Assembly (NCBI GenBank): GCA_009741485.1
Contig: CM019227.1
Span: forward strand, 12,857,655 to 12,921,654
Length of the DNA: 64,000 nucleotides
DNA from: Malurus cyaneus samueli
Lineage: Eukaryota > Chordata > Aves > Passeriformes > Maluridae
Direction of reading: 5' to 3'
The translations under genes were made by a program, and so were the position numbers. Shown one piece after another: positions 1 to 13,400 of the stretch. Numbering within the stretch: the first letter of the stretch is position 1; the number at the start of each line of letters is the position of its first letter. The notes under the pieces were generated by a model, which did no database searches, was not told where the DNA came from, and was given only the letters and a program-made list of their open reading frames with translations.

Positions 1-268
1 ATGCAGCTGAATGTTCGAATGCTGTGTGGATCCACTGGTGGCACCAGTGTGAGCGACTCCACGCTCAGCGTGTCCGTGTTGTCATCTGTGATTAAGGATA
101 TTGTGGGCTGCTGTGCGGGAATCAGGCTGGGAGACAGGTTGGCTGTTTCTATGTCACTGCTTTTTACAGCGTTTTTGCTGGATTTGGAGACAGCTGGAAG
201 AGATTCATCAGTCAACATCGTCTGACCGGAACTGGCCATCGGAGGCTGCTCTGGAGCTGAAGCATCAT
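1..268 (-). CDS. CLEC16A: CLEC16A coding exon 23, partial
   Basis: The acceptor TTCTCAG precedes position 268. It encodes residues 926-1014: a divergent [16 protein letters not shown] start, then the conserved [32 protein letters not shown] and IRTFSC at the left edge. No stop is reached, so the C-terminus and 3'UTR lie outside the window. Confidence 0.95.
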
Positions 269-1380
269 CTGAGAAAAGAAAGCACCATGAACAATCAATA
301 TTTAAGTCAGTACATACATTATGCCTAATAACAGACCATTATTCATTAGTGTTCAAGAATAAACTGGGTGGAAAATGCAGTTCTGTGAAGCACTATGCTT
401 ACACATCCACTTTTTAGTAATTAGAAATAAACCAGAATATTATAAAGGCATAACATAAAATGCCAGCAGGACTCTGTTCAAATTAGGAACCAGACAATTA
501 TATACATTTAGTATTAGAATATGTAGCAGTATTAGAAATATTCTCAGAGAGAGGAAGAAGAAACCCTCTCCAGTATTTAGTATGAACTAAAATGAGCCAC
601 TACCCCATACCAGGAAGATCTTTAGAAATCAAAGAAAAAACCAAAGAACCACTTTACAGTCAGCTTTCCCAAAAGGTGGCCTGTTTCTTACAAAAATTTG
701 GAAGCCATTCTCTCAATTCATCCTCCAGATTCACATTTAAGCGACACCTCAGCTACAGAAAGCAGAATTCTGGCAGAAGAGGAAGGAGGATGATGCCCTT
801 ACTGCAAGTGAAGGTGCTGCAAAAGAGGCCAATTTTACACAGCCTTGGGAGACATGATTTTTTGTCCTCCTAAGCATGGGGCATCCACTACTGATAAAAC
901 TGGGAATAAGAATAAATTCTATAGAAAAACTGATATGCTACTACATTTTCCCACATTATGAAAACCCCCTCCAGCATTAACAGCTATTTGTACTGTCCTT
1001 TCCCCCTAAAAATCCTAGTGAACTGCCAAGCAAGCTGCTCATTTGGCTCAGGATGGAGAGGGAATGGAAGGGAGGAGGTGATACAGCCTTACATGAGCAA
1101 GTATGCCCAGAAAAGTCTGATTTTTTTTTCATTTCATACTCCAGTAATAGATGCCATTAAAGTAACAGGTATCCAGCTTCAAGACAGACCAGTTTTAAAG
1201 CTTTTGTAAGAAACAGCATGTGTTCAAGTGTACAGGCATCTGCAGAGAAGTCTACTAGGCAATGTAGTGAATACAGAAGCTAAGAACTAGGTATGGTTTT
1301 AATACACAGTGACCTTAAAAATATTTCCGTTTCAATATGATTCCAATTAGTCCTGGAAAAAAACAGACAATGAACAAAGA

Positions 1381-1414
<34 letters not shown>

Positions 1415-4400
1415 AAAACGAAGTGGAGAATGGAATGGATATCAGTAAGGTATCAGTGGATAACACTAAGATAATTGATTTTTTTACCTTTCTGGTATGA
1501 TAACCCCAAACAATGGTGCATTCACACTTCACAAACCACTCACATGTACTCTTGGCTGAATTGGTGGCTAAAGCTTCTCACTTTAATAAAAACAAGATTT
1601 ATAGACGGTAAAAAAGTCTCCTTTTAAATAAAAGGGACATAAGTGGTTATTTTTGAAATATAAGGATAGATTCAAAGTAACCCTACAGATCCTTTTTAGC
1701 TGTCAAGAAGCTTTAGTGAGAATGTAGCAACTGCTAGGAGAGGAAGTGATGCAAGACTCACATGGAAAATGAACTGCTAAAACAATGAAAAACAGCCTCA
1801 TTTCTCTGAATTCCAGGATAAACACTAACATTTCAGTATGCACAGAACAGAACTGATTTTTAATTTATAAAATCTTAAAAGAAAATCAAATCCTCTTTGC
1901 CAAGATAATTTTTTTAAATCTCACTTATACTATAGCATGAATATTCACCAAAGTTTAGGATTCAGAAACCTGAGGCATTCTGGCAAGCAAAGCATTATCA
2001 AACAATGGCATTCTGCTCAGGAATGTTCTGTACAGCACATTTCTCTTGTGGTCCTATTTAACTTCTGAAGCTGCACTTTCTTAAATCATTCCTTTCCCAA
2101 TGGAATATCAGTATATTTACTTATTGCTTTCATTTACTGAAATAATGAAAGATATAAATATTCTTTTGTTATTCTGTATTGTCCCTACACAGGTTTTAAA
2201 TTAATGCTAAAGTGACTCTTCATCTTAATGCCACAAAGTAGAAGTATTTGAAAAAAGTCTCATAAAAAATGTCTGGAGTTAACAAGTCCAAATTTTGGAT
2301 AGAAAGTCTCAAAACACGTTCAGAAGAAAGATAAAAATATCAAAATATGTAAGCAAAATACAATTCCCAGTATTTCAGCTGCAGCATTCATAGAGAATAG
2401 AAGATCAGAACTGCTCTCTGCTTCCCTCCAGCTTTTATTTACTATTGACAGAAGCAAATCTCTCTCCTCTCAGCATGTCCTTAGTCACTGTCCTTCTGTC
2501 ACTCTGGCACTGTATTTTGGTGAACAGTGGCCAATTGCAGTAACCCAGCGTGGCATCACTGCCAAAATGACCAGAAAGCAAATCCCAACACACAAAGGGG
2601 TGGAGGAGGGAGAGTTCTGAACATTGTCTAGAGCTCACAACAATGTCTGTCTCCAGGCAGGTACCAAGCTCTTGCTTTTCAAGAGTCTCATGTACTCAGC
2701 ATGTTTACAAATTAATTTCTCTGCCCTTTATCTGGAACTTCTTTTCATACTGCATGCAAAAATACTAACTCGCTTTCAAAAACTCCTAACCCTTTGTTCC
2801 AGTTCGACTTTTGGATAGAAAGAAAAAAAAATTGTAATTCTCATGCGGATAAAACCACCAGTCACTAAGATATGATCCACTCTTGAATTTCAAAAGGTTA
2901 TCACCTAATACTACAAAACAGCATTTCTATTTATCTCTCCCCAAACTCCATGTATTTAAGCAAGAGTGTTCTGGCACAAAATATATGCCAGATCTGCAAC
3001 AAAACCAGGGAGAGTGAAGTGAGTTTCTTAAAATGGTTCTTGTCTTAACTTTTAGCTCTAACAAACACCCTTCCATACCTCCAAACTTACTACACCTATT
3101 GAAAACAAAGTGTAGTTTTCCAAGTTTTGGGGTATTATTAGCTCTCTTTAGATTTAGAGCTTCAGCCTTACATGTTTTTCAGCACTTCTTTAATGCTACA
3201 AAGATTATCATTACAGCAAAAAATCCAAACTAAAATACTCTACTTCTGTTGTTTTAACTTATGTTAAGAAGAATTATTGTGAAAGAAAACAGGAAAGAAA
3301 AGAAAAAGCAAAGAATGAGCATCACCCACAGAGAAGGTTCTAAGATGTATAGCAACATACTAGGAAAGGAAAACAAAATTAAAATAACAAGACATTAAGT
3401 GAAAAGTTGCAAATTAAATCTATGAAGACAAAAAAGGGTGTTTACATAATACCAGCAGAGTAAAGTATCTTCATGCCATGAGAGTAACAACGAAAGAAAT
3501 TAATTGGATACAAGTGAAAATAGATTAAATAACAAAGGTCATGTGAAGCGTATCTCCATTTTTTTTTTGCATCTGCTCTGCCGCCTAAGCTCCTCGGGAG
3601 AGGACAATTAAACAGTCCATCAAGTCATCTGCCAGAGCTTGATGATCACAGACATATAAAGCCTGTGCCATCAGTCCAAAGACAGTCTCCTGCTGGGAAT
3701 ATGACAGGGAATGGCTGTTCCTTTTACCTGAGCTGTAAAAGGATCTCTTGCTGCTGGCCAACGACCTGCATTACTGTCCATTCAGGAGCCTGGGCTTACT
3801 AAATTTCACTACAGCCAGGGCTGCCCTGTGCAAATGAAGACATGGCTGCTTTGAAGCTGGAGGCTTGAGAAGCACAATTTCCACCTTTGGCAAGAGTGTG
3901 CAGAGACATGGGAGAAACGGCATATAAGGCTTTCAGAAACAGCTAATTAATTAATTTATAGTTCTCCCAAAACAAAACGCAGAGATAAATATTACGATGC
4001 TTTCTTCAGTTTCCTACCTCACTGTCACTGCTGTCAGCATGGAAAGGAAATATGTTCTATTGAGTATTATGGGCTTGTGAAGGCTTATGGAGGAACCTGC
4101 CTGAGTGGGTATTGCGGGAGTTTCTGCTGCAGCTGCTGCTGGAAGGCCTAAACCCAGTGTCCACCGTGACTGTCAGCCTCCGACAGACTAAACACCCGCC
4201 GGCGTCCTTTCCTGCCAGACCTTACTGAGGGAAACACAGCCATAAATCATACAGAGGCTTGAACAATGACACAGGGAAGGGAAACTGGAATGAAGACAAA
4301 GGATAAATGTTAGAGCAGCAACAAGAATAAGTGACAAGGACACACCCGTAACTGCTGGTATCTTGAATACAATTCAACACCACACCAAAGCCTACTAGTT

Positions 4401-7400
4401 TTGGGAAATACTTCTGAAGCGGGAAGTATTCATTCTTTAGAAATAAATGAGTTTAACTGATTTTTTTTGCTTCCTTTCTAGAAATATTAATAATACAGTT
4501 TGGGCTATTTCTGACAATACCAACAGCACTTCGACCAAGGAGGGCTGGTAGGTATTTATTTTAATTACAATCTACTCACCTGCTTCAGAAATCTTCAGAG
4601 AAGTTATTTACCACAAATTCTGATGACACAGAATTATTCTCCTTTCCCTTGGCCATAAATTATATGAGGTGCAGTACAGTGCAGGTGACAACACTTCAGA
4701 CCATTCAGCCCTACTATTCTCATATCCAACAGCAGCATTTACATTTGGTTTATGATAAAGCCAAACACAGGGTTTGAAAAGATAGCAGCAGTTCAGATGA
4801 TGATGCTTGGTGCATAGAAAGTTCCTAGAAAAGAAACTTTCTAAGAACAAAAGTACTTCCTCACCTAGTTAGAAAATTACTAGAGCATCATAGAACAGAA
4901 GGTCAAACCACATTTACATTACTGATTATAGAGGGAAGAGACAGAGATGGTTTCAATAGGAAGGCAGGCACTGCTCTTATAGGCTGTCCATGCTTGATTA
5001 ATCATCCTCTCCTTGGAATGGAAATTTAATTTTACAGACTGGAATCCAATATGTTCTCTGCAACAAGGGACAGCTCTTAGTACTTATTTTATATCTTTTA
5101 TCATCAGTATCTGCCAGAAGCATGAAATACAGCAGAAGTGGCACAGATCAGTGCCTTGCGAAGTCCTCATTACCTATTGTTCCAATGTAAACATTTTCTT
5201 AAGTACTGAAGCCAACTGCATTTTAAAACTTAAGACAGCTTAAAAAGTAATAAAATAAAGCATAGATGACATTAACACATTTATAATTCTGGAAGACTGC
5301 TAACTTACAGTAAGAGAGCTTCTATATCTATTCCTTGGCATATATAAAAATAAGCACTTTAAAGAAGTGCACAGTTCCAGCAAGGGTAGCCAAGACATGA
5401 CTATTCTAAACTCTGAAACTTGATGACTCAAATTTGCCTAACGAGAACATTTCTACCTTGTGCATAGCAACACTTCAAAAGGACATGCTAATGAAAAAGT
5501 CATGTAAATACAAAGAAAAAAACCAATCTGATAGCAGCATCTGCAAAACCTGATACTGGTTTTTCTGTCTTGCTAGGCATTCTGCTTTCTTTAAGGGATG
5601 ACTTCTGCTTTATCAATTTTAAAGAACAGTGACCTTGTAAAGGGCTAAGCTTAAATCCCAGATACTGCAAATGGGAGAGCTGCTAGTCTTTAAAATATCT
5701 GTGCCACAAAGGAGTGTGACAGCTCTTAGGTAGGATAGCCAATAAACTCGGGAAGCACAAGAGTTTATCACTCTTAACAAAGAAGTTGATGCAACACCGT
5801 GTGACTGTTTGATGCAGGTAGGAATGGTAACAAGTAAATTACTTTTACAAAACACTTTAATATAACCTTTTCGTATGATATTTTTGAAAGCTCTTTTGCT
5901 GTTCAATTATCGATACATATTCTATATTGTAACATTGTTTTCTCTTAACTAATATGCAATTTGTCTTTATTCTATTCTCATCACTCTTTTATGTAAAAAT
6001 TGGTGTCTATGTCACAAATCTGATTTCTAGAAGCAACTCTGTGAAGATTTACAAGTATTGTAAATATATTGTCTCAAATATATCAAATCCTGACCAGTTT
6101 AAACCTGCCAATTGAGAGTATTTTAGGACACTAAAATCACAAGCTCAGAGTATAATCAACTGTGTGGTTTAAGATGTTGCTCCTGAGGAAGGTAGTTGAG
6201 GTAGTTTCCTTGAAGTCCAGATAGCCATCTCCCTTTTATCTTGTCTGGCCTTCTTGTCTGAAGTTCCTGAGCAACCTAGGATGCTCCTCATGCTCAACAA
6301 CTTGAGCAGGTGCCAGAGCAAACAGGGGAGCAGGGAAGGAGGGGCAGAGAGCTTCTACACATTTGTGTGTGTTCAAAATGGAATGGGAAATGAGACAAAT
6401 GTGACAGACAGCAGCAGCATTCAAGGGCTGCCTTGGGACATAAAACAGATTTTGGTAACTGCTTGCTGCTCATCAGCTACTGGTTACTTCCTCCTCAAAG
6501 GAGCCACTTCAGATGATTCAAGTCTCCTCTCGTGCTGCCGAGCAGAGTAAGGCAGTTTAGCTTCAACTGTCCTCAACTGCTTAAGCTAAGGGAAAATCAC
6601 CCATTGAAGTGGGTGAACACCAACACGCGTTTCCATATGCCAGCTGAGTGATTGGTATGACCTGATAGAGCACAGACAGTGCTCATGGCATTGTCACTTA
6701 CTTCAGCCGAGTTCTGTTCATGCAGAAGCCCACAGAACTGCTACCTGGACATGCCAAACAGATCCTCTCTCTCATGCCACATTCCTGGCAAATTTCACTA
6801 GAGATCACAATTACATAGAAGTACTATAAAAGGGAGAACATTCATTACAAACTTGCAGCAAACTGGTCAATCAGTTAATGTAGAAACACTGATCCCAAGA
6901 ATAAACAGTATTGATCTGACACTGAAGATTAGCAAAAAGTGTCAAGAAAGCTCCAGGGATTGGTGAAAACCCTCTCTATATTCTCACTCCCCAAAAGACC
7001 TAGCTCCAGGGATTTCAGAGTTCTCACTTGTCTATACTAAGCATCTTGAGACACCATCAGATATTTAGCCACAGGTTTTAAACCACTATTTGTTCATTAT
7101 TGCCTGCAGCTGCACTAAGCAGTTCATATATTGTTCACTAACTTCATTGGCATCCTTTCCTTATCCTTTCCAGCAGTATTCCTTGCAGGGATACTCACTT
7201 TAAACATATAATGTACATTGATCTGCTGACACTGTTTAATGAAACCTAAAAACACTCAATAACTAGCAAAAGTTGCACCATTTCCTGCAGGACTGCAACA
7301 AATTTTAGATATAGATGTGCCTTCCAAATAAAGGCAAAATGGTATGTCTTGGAAGGGGTATCCAGAACAGCCCTCTCAAGGAATGATCAACATCAGAAGT

Positions 7401-10400
7401 GACCATTAAAAGGAGGGGTTGCTTGAAAAGATCTAGACAATCAAGTTACCTCTATTGGTTTATAACCAAATGAGATAGAGCAGGTCAATTCCAGCACAAA
7501 AGCATTTCAGTATGCACCCTTCAGGATTTACTTCTTGTTTAGTCTCCAGCCTGGGGCTTTGCCTCATACACAATTTGCACCCAGAATAGGCAAGATTGTC
7601 GACTATTAGTACACAGAAAGGAGGAATAACGCAACAAGAAGCTCCAGTTTAAGCATACCCACTAAATACACTGACCAATGCAAACACATGCAATCTACAT
7701 TGTGAAAGTTACACTGTCAGTCTATTCATATTACAGTCTTTTCTGCACCAGCTGAAACAGCCTCCTGAAACGTGGAAGTGTACAGCCACGGTGTTATTGC
7801 AAAAGCTTTACAATGTTAACATTCTAAATAACTATTTTCAAATATTTCATACTTGGCCCATTGTTACAAATTAATGTGAGGATCAGATAAACACACAAAA
7901 GCAAATGCCACCCAGTTCAAAAAGAGATGCTTCACGTGGAGATCAACTTATCCCCTATGGTCAAAGGCTAACAGTTTTACATTACAGATTTATTCAAAGC
8001 AATCAATTCTTCAGTTAAAACACGCCACCAACATAAAAAGCCCCACAAAATTCTAAACTGTATGTGCCAGGAAAGAAGTCAGAAAAGCAGGACATTATTT
8101 CACCAGTACTTAAAATCTCTAATGAAAGATGCCAAGTATTCAGAGTTCCAGTGAGCTGAAGAGATCACTTAAATTTGCACCCAATTTATTTTTAATTGGC
8201 TTAGCTGATTAAGTGATCTAAAACCATAAAGCCCTACTGCTTTCAATCCAATAACATACTAACTTAATTTTACAATGAATTACTCTGTATGCCTTAGTGC
8301 CTAGGCTGAAGATGGCGAGTGAATACCTGCTGGGCTCTGTGCAGCAGAAGGAGTGGATGTGGAGCTTGCAGTCACTGAATCACAGCGCCCTGTACTGCCA
8401 CTGCCACTGGAAGGGGATGGTGACGACAGTGGGGATGCACTGTGCTGGTTTATACACTGGGCTACAGCAAAGCCTGCAAAACAGGGAAGTTTTCAGGTTA
8501 ATTATCTTGAGAGTTATGCTATAGAACAAATTGGGAAAAGGTAAAAGCAAATGCTGTATCAAAGTGGTGCCAACCTCCCACAGTGACCCAGAGGATGTGC
8601 CCTCTCCCACCTTCATCTTGGAAACCAGAACATCTGAATGCATCTTACTGAAAACAGGCTACAAGTGCTGATCAATGAGCAAGGAAACAGAGTGTAAAGG
8701 ATTCAAAGTATTTTAAAATTTAGAGTTTGCACAAACAGTCAAAACGTATCAAAACTCTTTGATTTTTGATATAGTCAATATATTCAGGGTCATAGACCTT
8801 AACATAAGGAAAATGGTTAAGACAAAAGCGAATAAAAAAAACCTCTTGGATAGAAGGCCTACATTTTTTACTAGAGATAACTGCAGGAAATTTTAATCAA
8901 TCATATCTAATGCTGGCATTGAATTTCATCCAGCCTCTCACAAGCTAAACTTTTTCCAGTCTGAAGACTGGAAAGGTGTATAGTGTCTCACAGCACTCCT
9001 TAAATCCTCCTCACTTTCCCTCAAGAAAGTACTAATGTGAAAGTTTTTTTGGCAGTGCTGTAAACTACTGAAAGTAGCCACAACATGCACCATAAAACAC
9101 CTGACAACATACTACTTGCTGCCTTCACTGCACATTAACAGTGGAAAGGGAAGTATCTGACAGTCAGGTAAGATGGCAAATGCACTACACAATTCTTCAT
9201 CCTTTCATATGGGGAATCTCCCACAGCACTGGATGGATGATTCACTCAGAGAATCTCCTACATGGGGAATGTGCTGGTGCCATACAGCAGCCAGTCAAAA
9301 CACAGTTTCAATGCACATGTTACAAGGAGCCTCTGAAAGCTTCAAAACATAGATATGCAAGTCAGGAAAATGCTGTTAGCATCAACACAGTAACAGACTG
9401 TGCTACAAGTGAAAAAAACACAATGAAGAAAGCACAGGAACAAAGCTAACAAACATCAGACTTGCTAATAATCTGACTTGATCTGCAGTCCCACCTCCCA
9501 CTTTCTACCTCCCATGCTTACCCGAGAACCAGACTCAAAACCACTTGCAGAAACACAATGCTATCTGAATTTCTGTAGCACTGTGTCATAGTTTTAGATA
9601 GGTATCTAAATGTCACTTTTACCAAGTTAAATTACAATTCATTGTATTCAAGATGAACACTACTTGAAAGAATTAAATCACCACCATGGTAGAAGATATC
9701 TCTTTTAGTTAAAAACAAAATAGTTTGGTAAGCAGCTAATTATCCCATAAATGTAAATAAATCCACATATTTTATTTCAGAAACCAAACTGATCGATTTT
9801 CTGCTATCATTTAGGTTAAGTTAAACTGAGGTTACATACTGTGATGTCTGACAGTCTGCAAAAAGTTGACCACAAACTGAACTACCTCAAATGTGAAAGA
9901 CTTCTACATGTATCACTGGTCCAGAGTGCTATAGCTTTTAATCAGAAAATATCCATTAAGTTTTTCATACACATTTCATATTTGGAAATACCAGTTAGGA
10001 TGGGGAAACAGAAAAATACCAGTGGACTTGTGACCACAGAAGTGAGGCAAAGCCAGCTGTTAAAATGAAAAAAAAACCCTAAGAACAGTTCCTAAAGCCA
10101 CTGGTACACAAGTGCTTGCATCAAGGGATTTAACTTCCCTTACAATGCTGGTAAAAGCTGTACCCATCCAAAGCATTCTATATTCACAAAAGCTTGCACT
10201 TCAAGGGAGAAGAAATCTGCCATCCCCACCAAAAGAGTAGAAAACAGTAAACAAGGTCTCCCATGACTGTCCTAGGGAAAGCTGGCCTGATTTAGCAAGA
10301 TGTCAGCCCAAAGCTTCTGCAGAACAGCACTCATGGATTCATATCTTCACCCAGCAGCATTTGCTTCAAGGTGACCTCAAATATTTTCTCTCCCAAAACA

Positions 10401-13400
10401 ACTGCAGAAGAAGGACTTTAAGTATGCTACAGGAAGCTAATTTAGATAGGTAAAGGTAAGCCTAAATCATTCAAAATACTGTAACTGGGAAACTAGTGAC
10501 AAACAAATATTCAAAAGAGGAAACTCCTTCAGGAAATACTTGCAAAGAAAAGGTGAGCAGAAATAATCACAGTTATGGGAAGTAAAATAACACTTAGAAG
10601 GGTTAATCTGATGATGACAGGTACATTAGGTCATGCCATGCAGAGGGTTCCAGAGCTATGGATGGTTTTTTTCCTTCAGATTTTAAAAGGAAGATGGTTA
10701 TAGCTTGCCACTAGGCTAATGTTAACTACAAGTTTTTTCCTCCTTTTTCTCTCAAAACCTCACCATCATCATCTACTAAGATATTAACAATGGATAAAAT
10801 AGGAAGAGAAATCTATTGATTCCTTTCGCTTTTCAAAATAAATTTACACAGTAGGTAAGCAACCACACTTGTTAAAATATTTAGATGTACCTTTTGCTGG
10901 AAATCGTTAAGATTTCCCTTAAGACACACTGGGCATATAAATTTCAGAATAGAGCTGATACTTGAAACTACTTCTTGAGTTTGCCTGAAGAGGGGCTCAT
11001 TATTTATTTACTTTCAATAGAAGATCTATGTCCCCTACCAAACCTGCTGGCTTCTCTGAAAGCAGTGTAGCTCTTTATTTACACAAAGAATGCTTCAAAA
11101 GTACAATATATTCATAAATAGCTAATACATGAGATGGTGAGCAGTCCAGCCATTATCTCTAACATTCTCACAAAGGCCAGTAACTTAAAACAGACCTTGA
11201 AGTATATTCATAGCCACGACTTCATGATGATAAAATGGATCAAGTGAAGGATTTTGCTTACATTGTTCTCTGATGAGAATCGTCCAGTCCAGCAGGAGAT
11301 GATTACAGCATCTCCCTGCACTTGGCTAACCTGCACTTTTGATTGTGTTAATGGGGCTGTTCTGAAGCATCATGTTATACTCCCATCACTCTTCATGTGT
11401 CATGCACAAAATTCAGTTTTAGGCTATAACCATCCTCACCCTCTTCCCCCAGACACCACGAAGCACTTTCAGAACAGATTTTAACTTTGGACTGTGAAAC
11501 AATATAGGAAAATGTGCCAGATTTGACAACAATAAGGGAATGCATAAGGTAACTGCAGGCTCTCTAGGGAAACATGGAGAGCTTTATGCAGGCACCATGA
11601 GAGAAACTGAACCAGACATAACTGCAACAGATGTTCTTGAAAATTCTAAACTCATTGACAAGAGGGGTTAGGGAACCGATTCAACAGCTGTATTAAAATT
11701 CTTCAGAGACTGAAATCTGCAGAAGGGATGAAAACATTTATATTATTGTTAATTTCTTAAAAACCACACTGGATGTACAGCACTGAAAACCAACATGTCC
11801 TGTCAAAAATAGTAATTAATCTAAAAATATTGCCAAAAACATAGCTCTCCTTTAAATAATCTACAAAGGAATCATCACCAAGGGAAAGCATGATTTGTTT
11901 CTTAAAAGTACAAGCAAATCAAGTGACTGTCAGCCTTGCAGAACTCAAACACCAGTTGAAGCTGTAGCAGTAAGGAATGAATACATGAAGCCAATAATTC
12001 AACTCCAACTTGTTCAGTAATTTTTTTAAAGCCACAAAATCTTTCCCTTGAAGTAAAAATCACTGCAAGCCTGACAAAAGGATAAGCACACATTCCTATG
12101 AAAATCACTACGAACTAGAAAACTTACTTCATTCCTTAGCAAAGATAAGAGAGAAAACCTATATCTGATACTTGTGTTGTAATCAGATGTAAAACAGGAT
12201 CTTAATCCATTTTTATTACATTACTAACTGTCATTCAATGCATCTCAAAGATGCTTCACTTGAAGTACTTCAAGTTCTATGCCTCATTTATCTTACTTTG
12301 TAAACTTCAAAATACTTTTTCCTCTGGATCTGCAAGTGGAAGTCTGCATTTCCTGGAATTCAAATAAAGTATGTGGTTGCTTCAACAAACTACTGTGTTG
12401 CATCATCTCCAATACCCCCATCTCTAAATTAGTAGATGAAGTCACCTGTTAGGAACACAAGTGCACTTTCCTTACTAAAAGTTGAAACAGTGACACCGGC
12501 ATCTTTCCAACCACACCTTTTCCATGGAAGTCACGTCAAATAAGGAAATACACTCCCATCACACAACACACACTTGTATTTGAAAGACCTGACTGGCGAT
12601 ACCTATGGTTTTATAATTTCTGTTTCCCATCAGGACACAGGCAAACTGAGCTCAAATTTCATCTTAAAGCAGTCAAACATCTGCATTCTAAGTTGGGCAT
12701 TTGAATTCTGAATCACCAAATCCCATTTAAAGAGAAATACTGAACTCTGTGAAATAGTTGGGAGCAAGTGGTAATAAGACCTTCTGTAAATACAGCACAG
12801 TTAAGTACTTTCCAGCAGTATGAGATTCCACTTCAAAATGACTCAACCAAAAAGGAGAAAATTTCACCATCTGGAAAAGAATTTCTGCAGAGAAGTCAGT
12901 TGTGAAACAGACAAAAAGGAGACAATAAAAGCAAAGAGCTCATTGATTTAGAATCATTCCTTTAATCCCAATTCCAAGCTAATATTTTAGGAGTAGCTGT
13001 GGCCCTTTTCTGTCTTGCTCATTCTGAGGGAAACCAGGCAATGCAGAGCATCCTGGTTGCTTTCACAATCCAGCATGAAAACATTCAAAACCAAATGAAA
13101 GGAGGAAATATGCACCACTGACACATGAGTTGCATAAATACTGCATATGCAAAACATGACTTAAACTAACTCGATTTGTAAACGAAGGTAAAGTATTAAG
13201 ACATCTGGGGAAACTACAATGGAAGTATTGCTCACCTCATACCCAGAATACACACCCAGGCATTATTTGTTTCTCTTGGAATAAGTTTTGCCCCAAGCCT
13301 CATCCTGGTGTTATGTGTTCAGGAACACATCACAATAAGCTTTTCATTGCTTATACGAGTCACAGTAGAGTTTCTGCAGATAGAAATCACAATGCAAAAA

